Part shown: positions 22,953-33,548 of the stretch, one piece after another
How positions within the stretch are numbered: position 1 is the first letter of the stretch
Layout of the letters: the number at the start of each line of letters is the position of its first letter
Origin: Auriscalpium vulgare
Taxonomy: Eukaryota; Basidiomycota; Agaricomycetes; Russulales; Auriscalpiaceae
Reading direction: 5' to 3'
DNA: 64,000 nucleotides
Assembly (NCBI GenBank): GCA_019915015.1
Contig: JAHBBC010000001.1
Location: 3,162,001-3,226,000 of the forward strand
The notes under the pieces: generated by a model
What the model was told of the DNA's origin: nothing
Seen by the model: the letters and a program-made list of their open reading frames with translations, nothing else
Database searches by the model: none
Translations under genes and position numbers: made by a program

Positions 22953-24804
22953 GCGGCGCTATACCCCTTCACGACGCGATGACGTCCCGCCCCGAGAACA
23001 CACTAATTTTATCACCACATATTGGTAGATTACAGGCTGCAGATCATGTATTACAAGCGCTGCGAGGCGCCGACGTCACAAGGATCTCTATTTGGATTGC
23101 ACACATCTACCTACATCTACTTGCCTGTGCTATATAGGACCGCTTAGCCATGCTTGGCCTGTGGTATACCTGCGCGTCCCATTTAATTGAAGCGATTTGC
23201 ATCCGTTCGTTCTCGTCCTTCAGTCTGCGGGTGGTGTCCCTGACCTGGTCCTTCGGCGAAGCCAATGGACCATGCTTCCTTTTTTTCCCAACTTGACAGA
23301 AGGCCGCGATTGCGCCACGGCTGGGGTTGAAACTGCGCCGATACGACAGCGGAGCAACCCACTTCCACCAATAAGGTACGCCCCGCAGAGTCGCTCCAGG
23401 AGGGGCTCTAGCTGGAGCACTCGCTCGATACGGGCCTGGACCTCCCCATTTGACAATTGGACGCTTTTCTGGTGGGTGTCCAGGCGGGCTGCCGTCGTCT
23501 GTCGACTTCCTACATGACGCTGAGCGCACAAGCTTGCACTGGCGGTTCCTCGCGGGTCTTGGATCAAACGAAGACACAGATGAGCCGCCCTGTATCATAG
23601 AACCACGCCTATCAGGAGCTTCGCGTGCCTGTAGGAAGGCAAGGGTGCATGGCCCCCTGTTCAGGCAGCGTCCATGTGCATCAGACGTCGTCTCAAAATT
23701 GCAGAAGCACGGGCAGATCGATAGGGTTGGCGGAGGCCGAAGTGGTGGCCGGCGAAGGACCCTTGGGTCTTGGCATAACTCTCGCTAACTTGTGTGCAGC
23801 TGGGCGGATCTGCCTCACTGATCGTCGGCTACCGGCAATTATGTTTCATGATGAGAAGGCGAGTGGTGAGACAGTGATAAGTTTTGCCTCGGTGTTCTCC
23901 GACGTCGAGGAGACGAGGAGCGCAGTGCTGGAGTCACACAGAGCTGGATACCGTCATGCCTGGTATTGGTGCAGCGGGGCGCTGCTCCCAAGGGCACCCA
24001 AGTCCGTCGTGGGGGCACCCACCCGCGACGTCTCTGCCTGTGAGGCCGAAAATTTTTGCGTCTGGCTGCGGCGTCGGCCAAGGCCCATGCCGGCCCAGAG
24101 CTCGCGGTTGCTGCACAGCGCTAGAGTCAATATCGTCATAATCGCACGCGATGTGGACGGAACATTCAACGCAGGGGCCTGGTGATCTCGCATGCGGCTT
24201 GGCTGAGACGCTGAGGAGCACGCGAGCGATATTGCGCTGGCTGACGCCAGGAAAAAATGCCGCATGGGCCGCATGCTCGCGGTGGGGCTCCGGAGGCGTT
24301 TTTGCCGGCAATCTCGACCGGCACGGTGGCGGTGCCCGATGCGGGCTGCCCGCGCGGACGAATTCGAGGCGTGCCATCGGCCACTAGTACTGCCAGCTGC
24401 CAGTGCCAGCTTGCTCCCCGCCCGGCGTGATCTCCAGTCGGTCGATGTGCGTTCGCACTGGCGCGTTTCTGGGCCTCGCCGGTGAGGACCGCCATGTCTG
24501 GGACTGCGCGATGGAAGCTTATCGCGGGGGAGGGGGCCCGCCGACTGGGCCGTTCTGCGGCCGGGCTGGTCTCGGTGGGGGGGGGAAATGGGTGCGAGAA
24601 TGAGCCGGAAGCAGGAGAGGGTGGTTGATGCAAGGCACGAGGAGCCATATGGTCGCAGCTCAGGAATCCCCAGTGCCCGACTTATAAGTCCAAGATGCTT
24701 CTCAGGCCGGTTCTGCAGCCCACTTCCCAGGCTTCATTTCCCCCCCGTTTCCTCCCTCTGTCGTCCCGTCCGACCCTCGTCGTTGACACACACGCAGACC
24801 CACC
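22953..24804. other. 1.85-kb gap upstream of the peptide transporter
   Basis: Many open frames overlap on both strands, as expected from the high GC content, and none shows a known domain. The most protein-like are on the minus strand at about 23110-23600: a coiled-coil-like segment (LSNGEVQARIERVLQLEPLLERL) and, in another frame, KDQVRDTTRRLKDENERMQ. They could be exons of one small unknown gene. The last 120 bases before 24805 hold a TATAA (24683) and a pyrimidine-rich tract, typical of a fungal core promoter. Confidence 0.35.
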
Positions 24805-27023
24805 ATGGAGAAACAGCAGGACGATGCATACTACGCGGCCGTCGCGGAGGCCGCGCGCAACGAGACCCTCGACGAAAAGAAGGGCGACCTGAGCTCGACA
24901 GAGTCGCCCGATGACTACGACGACATGGAGGGCCTCGTCGCGCCCACCGAGGAGGAGTACCAGACCCTCCGCCATGTCGCCGACGCCATCCAATGGAGCA
25001 CCTACTGTGAGCGGGGTTCCAATCCCATCCTTGTGGCGCGCACTCACCCTCCCCAGCCGTCGCCTTCATCGAGTTGGCCGAGCGGTTTTCGGTCAGTCGC
25101 CCTCCGTCCGCTCGTTGACGAATCCTGACATATTCTTCACCAGTTCTACGGCAGCACCATCGTCTTTGTAAGTGCTTCCCGTTCCAACCGACATCATTGA
25201 TAGCTGATGCTGCGCCCTCACAGACCAACTTCATCCAGCAGCCTCTTCCCAAAGGCTCGCACACCGGTGCTGGCGGCCGACACGGGCAGTCGGGTGCTCT
25301 GGGCAAGGGCCAGCAGACGTCGTTCGGCCTCACGACGTTCAATCAGTTCTGGTGCGCGAATTCCTTGCTCCTGATTCGTGCGATACTGACGCATGCTCAA
25401 ATCAGGTGCTACGTGACCCCGCTCTATGGCGCCTACCTCGCCGACGAAAAGTGGGGTCGCTTCAACACCATCGCCGTCGCCGTCGCCATCACCCTCGTCG
25501 GCCACGTCCTCCTCATCATCTCCGCCATCCCTCCCGTCATCGTCCACCCTAATGGCTCCGTCGCGGCGCTCGCTGTGGCTATCGTCATTATGGGCGCAGG
25601 CACCGGCGGCTTCAAGTCGAACATCTCCCCTCTCGTGGCAGAGCAGCAGCGTCATCTGAAGCCTTTTGTCCAAGAGCTCAAGACCGGTGAGCGTGTTGTC
25701 GTTGACCCCGCAATGACGACCGCCCGTATCTACATGGTGAGCATTTCTTCTCGCCGAGCGCTGAACACGCCGCTGATGTAAGTACTTTGCAGTACTTCTA
25801 CCTGTTCATCAACATCGGAGCTCTCGTGGGTCAGATCAGTATGACGTACGCGGAGAAGGTTCGTACTGGTTTACGTCTGCACAATGTCGGCGCTAACGAT
25901 TCGGTACAGTATCATGGCTTCTACCTCGCGTTCACGCTTCCCACCGCTGTGTTCCTCCTCTGCCCGGCCGTCCTTTTCCTCCTCCGCAACAAGTACCGCC
26001 GCTCGCCGCCGCAGGGCTCCGTTCTTTCCAAGGCACTCAGGACGTTGTGGTTCGCTACCCGGGGCCGGTGGTCTGCTAACCCCATCAAGCTCTACAAGAA
26101 CATGACCGCACCTGGATTCTGGGACAGCGCCAAGCCGAGTCGCATCCCCGACGCTGAGCGCCCCAAGTGGATGACCTTCGACGACAACTGGGTTGAGGAG
26201 GTCCGCCGTGGCTTCAAGGCTTGCGAAGTCTTCCAATTCTTCCCGTTGTACTGTAAGCCGCGTCAACCCACACGAGCTTAACAAATATTCACGCGACCGT
26301 CTCCACACAGGGCTCTCGTACAACCAGATTGTCAACAACTTGACCTCCCAGGCCGCGACGATGATCACGAACGGTGTCCCCAACGACGTCATCAACAACC
26401 TCGACCCCTTCGCGCTCATCATCTTCATCCCCATCTTCGACATCGCCATCTACCCCGGTCTGCGCCGCATCGGCATCCGTGTCACCCCCATCCGCAAGAT
26501 CACCGCCGGATTCTACACCGGTGCCCTTGCGATGGTCTGGGCCTGCGTTGTGCAGCACTACATCTACAAGCGCAACCCGTGCGGGAAGTACCCGTCGACT
26601 TGCGTGGATGCGGACGGCAACCCCGTCACGTCCGACCTCAGCGTGTGGATCCAGACCGGCTCATACGTGTTGATTGCCTTCTCCGAGATCTTCGCGTCCA
26701 TCACGGGTCTCGAGTATGCGTTCACGAAGGCGCCGAAGAACATGAAGTCGCTCGTCATGTCCATCTTCCTCTTCGCCTCCGCCCTTGCCGCCGCCCTCGG
26801 CGAGGCGTTCAACTGTACGTCTGCTTCCTCTTAACTCCTGCGCTGAACACGAGCTAATCCGTGCCGTGCAGCTGTCTCGCTTGACCCGCTGCTTGTGTGG
26901 AATTACGGTGTGATGGCCGTCCTCGCCGGCATCGGTGGTGTTATGTTCTGGTTTACCTTCCGCCACCTCGACGATGAGGAGGAGCGTCTCAACTACTTGA
27001 AAGATGGCCACTTCGAGTCATAA
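24805..27023 (+). CDS. POT/PTR2-family proton-coupled di/tripeptide transporter
   Basis: This plasma-membrane symporter imports small peptides with protons. It starts MEKQQDDAYYAAVAEAARN with an acidic cytoplasmic N-terminus. Small exons supply VAFIELAERF and FYGSTIVFTNFIQQPLP, the E-x-x-E-R-F/Y-region of helix 1 that binds protons. The first family signature GAYLADEKWGRF lies at about 25428-25463 and the second, FYLFINIGALVGQ, at about 25796-25835. Twelve membrane segments are spread over the remaining exons, with a cytoplasmic loop at 26010-26220 between the two halves. The C-terminus is acidic/basic and short (RHLDDEEERLNYLKDGHFES), ending with TAA at 27021-27023. All hallmark residues I can see are present, so the protein should be functional. 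Confidence 0.92.
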
Positions 27024-27518
27024 TCGCATGTGTTTTACGCTACGATCTTCACGCTGTATTTTGATGTAGGGCCCCCCTTGAAGGTAGTTGGGAGGTCGTG
27101 TACTGGATCTGATGTTTCGCGACGCACATTAATGCCCGTAATAGACAAATATCTGCACCTCTTGCGTTGTGCCGTACGGTGTTGGTCGTGGGACAGCTCG
27201 CGCCCGGCGTCTGACGCGGCAGCGTCTCTTTGTCTTCGACCACTTGCATGCGGTGGTTGGGAACGGCACAACTCCCATGCGACGCCTCGCCGCCGCGAAC
27301 GTGGTCCGCTCAATCACCGTCGTCGGTCCGCATTGCAGTGGCGTCACGCGGACTTGGCCTTCGATTCAGCAACTGTCGGCCTCATATAGCGGACGAACGT
27401 GCTTCAAGCCGCAGTAACGGCCGACGTTCTACGTGACTGATGGCCCCGCGCCCGTGGGGTATAAAGCGCATGCGCACGCCGACAAGAAAGCTTGAGCTGC
27501 ATCTTTGGCGCATGCGCA
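27024..27518. other. Intergenic region with TATA box
   Basis: About 495 bases between the peptide transporter and the phytase-like gene. Many short overlapping frames, none recognisable. TATAAA at 27460-27465 lies about 55 bases before the ATG at 27519. Confidence 0.5.
27460..27465 (+). promoter_or_regulatory. TATA box of the phytase-like gene
   Basis: TATAAA 54-59 bases upstream of the ATG at 27519, in a GC-rich context. Confidence 0.5.
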
Positions 27519-29511
27519 ATGGAGGGGCTGACTCGTACTCTCTGGGCCCTGCTGTTCTTCGTCGCTGGCAATGTGGCTCTAGGTCTGCAACCCCCGCAGA
27601 TAAGCCTGGATCCCGACGGTGGTCCCGCACAGATACTCTCTGTCAAGCTTGATGGGAAAACCTATGTCAATAAGGTGCGTTTGGTCTGTGCGTGTGTGCG
27701 TGCGCATCATTCAATTACCTTGGCATGTGAACCAAGGGGCTCGTTGCTTTTGGTTTGATCCCGTCCAATGCCACCGAGTCCACAGGTGCGTCGACCTCTC
27801 TGATGTCGAACTCACATTGAACACGAGGTGTTGCAGGTGACACCATTGGTGGGATCGGCAGCGCTATTGCGCTCGAGTCATTTATCCCCGCCCTCGACGG
27901 AACGTCATTCACGGGTACGCTGGTTGTCCAGCCTGATCGTGGCTTTAACGTGTACGTGTTGAAGCATCTGCGTTGTGATCCGATCTAAACTATGCATGGC
28001 GCATACATTCAGTGATGAGACGATAAACTACCAGGGCCGCCAGTTTGCCATCGACTTCACCCTGAAGCCGTACTACGGCTCCGCGCAATTATCATTCGCT
28101 GATGCACAGAAGACCCTTCAGGTCAAGTACCGGTCTACCCTACTGTATACGGAGCGGAACGGCACAGCGACGACCGGGCTGGATGCGCTAGGTGTGCGTC
28201 CATCTCAGCCAGGGTTTCCCTCTGTCGCAGAGGCGGACCCCGACCTCCCCATCGCGAATCAGACCTTCAATCGCTTGTCACTTGATTTGGAGGGCCTTGT
28301 GCTCACACCAGACGGCTCGTAAGCGACACCTGCGTCTCCGTATATGCTGCGTGCTGACCCCCTTCATTGACTTGTAGATTCTGGGTCAGCGACGAGTATG
28401 GCCCGTATATCTATCGGTTCACAGCAGAAGGGGATCTGCTGCAGACTATCCAGCCACCGGAGGCTATTCTTCCTATGGACGATGATGGGAACCTGGATTT
28501 CGCGTCGGAAGAGGACCCAGACACAGGACGCGCAGGCAACCAAGGTGCGTCAGGAACATTCCCACCATGCTCAGATAGCTCACCTTACGTGCGCACGCTA
28601 GGCTTTGAGGGTCTGACGGTGTCCACCGACGGCTCCACGCTCTACGCTCTGCTGCAGAGCGCGACGATCCAGGACGGCGGGAACAAGAAGTCGAATGCGC
28701 GGTACACGCGCCTCGTCGCGTATGACATCTCGGACCCGCTCGCAGGGCGGCCGCCGCTCGTCAGCGAATGGGTTGTGCCGCTGCCTTTGGACAGCGACGG
28801 CAAGACCCTGGGCTCGAGTGAGATGCATTTTGTCGGCGAGAACATATTCATGGTCCTCGCGCGGGACGGCGACGGACATGGCGGAGACAGCAATACGGCT
28901 GCATACAAGTTAGTGCGCCGTGTGGGCATCGTCTTCTCTAGTCTAACGAAGCGCATCGCTAGGCATATCGACCTGATCTCGGTGGCGTCGGCCACGGATA
29001 TACATGGCACGTCTTTTGACGACCCTTCGAATCCGATCGCGAAGAAGGGTGTACTCAATAACCAGATCGTCCCGGCAACGTACGCTGGCTTCGTCGACAT
29101 GCTAAATTCAACCCAGCTCGCACGCTTTGGGCTGCACAATGGTGCGTTGTAAAAGCATCATCGCCTTGCGGTTGGTAGCGGTTGACCGTGACTTGCACTC
29201 TAGGCGATCCTGCAGACCAAACATTGATAGACGCCAAGTGGGAATCCATCGCGCTGGCTTCGGTCGGCGACCATCGCTTCCCTGACGACTACTTTCTGTT
29301 CACTGCGGTGCGCAATATACACAATGTGCTCTCTTGCGAAGATCTCATCATCTGTTATCAGTCGGACAATGACTTCATCTCCACACAAGGCATCTCCCTT
29401 GGGGTGCCTTTCAATGCCGGACTGGACAACGATAACCAGTTCTTGGTCTTCAGGGTTACTCTTCCTGGTGCTGCAATTGGAGACTTGCCAGAACAGTGCA
29501 AGAGTATATAG
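27519..29511 (+). CDS. Secreted esterase-like phytase-family protein
   Basis: This is a predicted extracellular protein of the 'esterase-like activity of phytase' beta-propeller family. The ATG at 27519 gives a clear signal peptide (MEGLTRTLWALLFFVAGNVALG). Family blocks in order are IGGIGSAIALESF, GTLVVQPDRGFNV, FNRLSLDLEGLVLTPDGS, FWVSDEYGPYIYRF (about 28379), GFEGLTVSTDGSTLYALLQS, a region ending in LARDGDGHGGDSNTAAYK, LARFGLHN, and WESIALASVGDHRFPDDYFL (about 29240). Potential Asn-linked glycosylation sites occur (for example NAT, NGT, NQT). The gene has about seven short introns and ends with TAG at 29509-29511. Whether such proteins act on phytate is not established; an esterase or phosphatase role outside the cell is the usual suggestion. 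Confidence 0.85.
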
Positions 29512-29785
29512 GATCATACAAGGATGCATCTGAATCTGCTAGGTGTTTCCCGTCCCCAAAGAAGTTCAACTACCGTGAATGAACGGCAAGTGACTCCGGT
29601 TGGTGACTCCCATATCCAAGCCCCTTGTAGGCTCCTGGGTGTAACGCTTCGTGGATGGCCTTCCGCAGGTGTAGCAGCGAGTTCGCGGTTGTTGCAAACA
29701 AAGTGTCCGTCGTGATTCGTGATAGCGTCGTTACTGCAGTCATTACGTAGGGCTACAACTCTATATCTAAATAAGTATCTAGTCA

Positions 29786-31774
29786 TCAATTTTTCACTCG
29801 TTTCGACGACCGTCGGAAGGCTGTTGGTTCTGGTGGCACTCTCTGAAGAGTCTTCCTCACGCGCATCAGCGCCTTTCCCAACTCGTTGTCGCCCCCGGAG
29901 TTGTCCTTGCCGACACCCCAGAACGTACTTGAGCAGAGTGTAAGCAGATGGGCATCCCCTGTACTTGTCAGGATACTCCGCAAACCGCTATTTTGCGTGA
30001 ACTTGAGTTCCAGAATTTCGTCCAGGACGCTGAGTCGAATCTTTGGCCAATCGCGGCGCACATATTCCTTCTGACGCGTGGCCTCACTTGCAGCGGCCAG
30101 CGGGCTTGGCATGTTCCTGATTGTTTCAGAGATTCCGGAGTTCGAAGGGAGGAACTTCATTGCCTGGTACACTAAGGAATACAAGTGAGCAAAGCAGCCG
30201 CGAAAAGATAAAGCAAAACGCACAGTGCTCCGCCGTGGGATAGAACTTGCCCTGATATAACACTCTATGTGGTGAATAGTTGGAGAACCTAATCAAGTAC
30301 GTAATAGGTAAGAAGCAGCAGGCGGGCGAGTATATCGGACTACACACTCATGGTATGGTAGGTATCCGTGCCAAAAAGACACTGTTCGTTGATGTGGCGC
30401 GGGCTTGCCGTTGGTTTGAGGCTGCTTGCCAGCGGAGCTGGACGCTCTCTGATCCGTATCCCTGGCACGGGGTATGACCGGCGATGGAACGTATGAATAG
30501 TGTTGCGTGGGCACATTTGCTACGCTGGCCGCTGCTGGCACAAGCGGCGGTGCAAGGGATACGGGGCGCACAGTAGTCGTTCTCGTGGTGCCGGTATGCG
30601 AGCGAGGGGCATTTGACCGTGGCGAAGGGGCTTGGGCCGGTGCCAAGTGTGGAACGTGTTGGGTTGGTGCCTTGACTGCGCTAGGCGTTGGCACAAGCGG
30701 CGCTGTGAGGGACACTGGGGACGAAGAAGTCGCACGCTTTGAGTCTGCCGGGGGAAGGGGGAGGCTCTTTTCGCGTGGGCGCTGCGAAGGAACGGGGCGC
30801 TGCGCCATGGCAGGGACTGGGCCCGGGTTTGGCAGATGCGGCGCTGCAGCAGGTACTCGGGCTGAGCTCTTGGTGTCGGTATGGCTCCGAGGAGTGTCTT
30901 TCACATGTGGCGAATTGGGCTGACGGGGAGAGAGTGGCGTGCGGGGAGCCTTCCAGTGTGGTGTATCGCAGGGGACTATGCGGAAGCATGCTCCTAGCTT
31001 GTCCCCAGATATGACGCAGAAGTGGTCCGTGAAGTTCATGTCGTTAACGTCCAGCGTCTTGATCGTGAGGCTCGTGTAGGGTAATCTGAGGCGACCCTTC
31101 GTGTCTTTATGATTCTGTAGAACAATAACCGCGTCAGGTTCGGGCTACAAGGACGGGCTCACATCAGTTCTTGTACGGGGAATAATAGGAACCAGAGGTC
31201 TTGTTGCAGGTGTCATCTTGTGTAGATGGCCAGAGCGTTCGCATCACGCAACGAGCTGGACCATGGATGCTGGAACAAATGATTCGTATCAGCGCATACG
31301 AAATGTCCCTTCGTGAAAATTATTTGATCTATAGGAGGCCAGTGCTGTTGGGATGTACTTACCAGGACAATAGCAGCAGGACAACTGCTCCATCAAACAC
31401 TTAGTACAGCCCCCCACAGGCCGTTGCATTGAAGGCACTGCGGCGCACACTTCTGGAGGGATGTCTTGACCTGAGATACAGCGAGCACAGCTTGAGGGGG
31501 CTGGAGTCCTGGTTCTGAGAACAACGTCGACGACGTAGTCATCACAAGCACATAGGACGAGAACGTTGCCTTCGCAATCCCTGGTAAAATAGTACAATAA
31601 GCCATTGGAGGTTGTGCACATCGCCTTCATCTGATGTCTGGCAGTTCCGCATCCTGAATAAAGTGAGCCACGAGTGTTGTGTCTGAGCCGTCGTAGCCTC
31701 CCAGTGCCTGGGGCCATGGGAAAATCTAATCTGATATATGCAGGATCATCTCCGGCGGCGACGCTCTCCGTCAT
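29786..31774 (-). CDS. NADAR (YbiA/DUF1768) protein with Cys-rich N-terminal region
   Basis: The C-terminal domain is a clear NADAR fold: RFSNYSPHRVLYQGKFYPTA, then across an intron (about 30184-30233) EHLYQAMKF, VRRDWPKIRLSVLDEILELK, FTQNSGLRSILTSTGDAHLL and FWGVGKDNSGGDNELGKAL. It ends at 29786 after a basic tail. Upstream (about 31030-30300) lies a long Pro/Ser/Ala-rich linker preceded by a folded-looking stretch (GRLRLPYTSLTIKTLDVND). The N-terminus (31774-31370) is Cys-rich, with CARC, CTKC and CCYC pairs suggesting a metal-binding module. NADAR proteins bind ADP-ribose-type ligands, and bacterial members remove ADP-ribose from guanine bases; this is known for the family, not shown here. 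Exon joins in the N-terminal half are uncertain, so the Cys-rich part could belong to a separate small gene. The start lies 78 bases from the divergent gluconokinase. Confidence 0.78.
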
Positions 31775-31852
31775 TTGAGCACAAACTTCCAGTGCGTAAG
31801 GCTGTTACATCGATCGGAGTAAGCCTGACTGTCCACCTCGCCGCCGTCGGCC
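31775..31852. promoter_or_regulatory. Short divergent promoter, NADAR gene and gluconokinase
   Basis: Only 78 bases separate the two start codons (31774 minus, 31853 plus), so both genes must share promoter elements or have them inside each other's 5' ends. No individual element is recognised. Confidence 0.45.
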
Positions 31853-32611
31853 ATGTCCAGCTCCGTCGAAACCGCTCGCCCTGCTGCCGATGCTACCCAA
31901 GATGACCCTCTCCTGATCATAGTCATGGTGTGTCCCACTGCTGCTCTTCGGCGGTCATGCAACCGAACTCTATGCCAGGGTGTCTCGGGATGCGGCAAAT
32001 CAACGCTTGGTGCCAACCTCGCCGCCGCGCTGTCCCTGCCCTTCCTCGACGCAGACGACCTCCATCCGCCCTCCAACGTCCAAAAGATGAGCGACGGGAT
32101 CCCACTCACCGATGCCGACCGCGCCCCCTGGCTCGTACGCGTGCGCGACGAGGCCGCGCGCGCCGTCGAGACCGACGCACACGGCGTAGTCATCGCGTGC
32201 TCGGCGCTCAAGCAAGCGTACCGCGCCGTGCTGCGCGGCGAGCGCATCGCCGTCGCGGAGGCGCCGGATGAAGACGAGGCCGCGATTTTGCGCACGGCGC
32301 GCGAGGTGCACCCGGATGCGCATCCAGCGGCCGGCGCTGCGGGCGTGCCGGACGAGAAGCACCCCGCGGAGCACGCCCTGCGCACGTACTTTGTGCACCC
32401 GCATGGCCCGCGCGACGTCCTCCTCGCGCGCATGTCCCACCGGAAGGAGCACTTCATGAAGGCGAGCATGCTTGACTCGCAGCTTGCCACGCTGGAGGAC
32501 CCTACGACGACGGGAGAGCAGAATGTCGTACCGGTGAGCATAGAGCACAGCCCGGAGGAGCAGAGGGACAGCGCGCTGGAGCAGCTGAGACAGTTGGCGG
32601 CGATTCCGTGA
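31853..32611 (+). CDS. Gluconokinase (D-gluconate kinase, thermoresistant type)
   Basis: The enzyme phosphorylates D-gluconate to 6-phosphogluconate, feeding the pentose phosphate pathway. Removing a 51-base intron (31926-31976, GTGTGT...CCAG) joins LLIIVM to GVSGCGKSTLG, the Walker A P-loop. FLDADDLHPPSNVQKMSDGI and PLTDADRAPWL, diagnostic of the family's substrate and lid regions, follow directly. The segment CSALKQAYR is also typical. Between VLRGER and ALRTYFVHPHG there is an extra stretch of about 40 acidic/Ala-rich residues not expected in compact gluconokinases. Downstream, HFMKASMLDSQLATLEDP is the expected C-terminal signature. The stop is at 32609-32611 after ...LRQLAAIP. The intron is a multiple of three and has no stop, so unspliced mRNA would still give an open frame, with an insertion just before the P-loop. 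Confidence 0.93.
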   Translation: MSSSVETARPAADATQDDPLLIIVMVCPTAALRRSCNRTLCQGVSGCGKSTLGANLAAALSLPFLDADDLHPPSNVQKMSDGIPLTDADRAPWLVRVRDEAARAVETDAHGVVIACSALKQAYRAVLRGERIAVAEAPDEDEAAILRTAREVHPDAHPAAGAAGVPDEKHPAEHALRTYFVHPHGPRDVLLARMSHRKEHFMKASMLDSQLATLEDPTTTGEQNVVPVSIEHSPEEQRDSALEQLRQLAAIP

Positions 32612-33548
32612 AGTGTACATAAGGCCAGAGAAGGTGCGGTATGGTTTACCCGGTGCATGTCGAAGGCTGACGAGGGTTTAGTTTTTTTAGTGTACTGTTT
32701 GTCCATCTAGAGCGGACGTGTCATACTGAGGAATGTCATTGCTACATTCTAATGGACGTACGAGAGGCTACCTACAGATACCCCAGACAGAAGGTTAAGA
32801 CTGGCATCAGTATCCATCCCCACTTAACCACTGAGTCGCGATCCTCCTTCAGGACCGTCCAGGGAAACAGCCGACAGTGATCAGTAGGGCGGGCATACAA
32901 ACCCTCATCGGTCCATCGAAATTAATTGCATTGCAGGCCCGACCAGCCATGACCACCAACAGACACGGCCTCGAGCACGACGCACCAGCCCATGGAAACG
33001 CGGCACAATGACAGAAACGGAGGGCGACACGAAATAGAGAATATAGACTGCGGAGCGAAACAGAATCCAGATATTGTCCGAGGTATCGATACTGTCGCGT
33101 GTGGCACGGGGAAACGTTGCGAGAACAAAGGAGTGTGGAAGTAAGCGAGCGTCGGGGAGAAGACCGCTGCGGCGAGGTCAAGTGGTGCGAAGATGGAGTC
33201 GATGCGGACGGCGGCTGCATAAGGTACGTAAAATACAGGCGAGCTGCCGCCAAGCAGACGACAGCGGCGAGTAAAACACAGAAGTGGAATAGATAGCCGG
33301 GGAATGATGTCGACGAAAACGTCTGTGCGCGCCCCGACGCGCGTGAGGGGGGATAGTACACGCGTGTCAAAGATGAAATTGCGAGAACGGTATATGCAGC
33401 GGCGTGGGGGATGAGTATATAATGTACGTAGGGTGTATGTTTTCCTGAATGCGACGTTTGTTGATATAGGTCCGTATGTCCACGAGGACGCGTAGCGGCA
33501 AGGCCGCAATCTAGCAGGGCCTGTGAGTTAGTACCTGCGCAGGGCTGG
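32612..33548. other. Convergent intergenic region
   Basis: About 0.9 kb between the convergent gluconokinase and GH16 genes. A long minus-strand frame stays open through most of it (down to 32849) as a continuation of the last recognised GH16 exon, but shows no family signature. I regard it as chance, or as 3' UTR. Confidence 0.4.

Noticed and set aside
24166..24648. 160-codon minus-strand frame in the gap before the peptide transporter
   Set aside because: Composition typical of GC-rich non-coding DNA, with no motif or splice sites.
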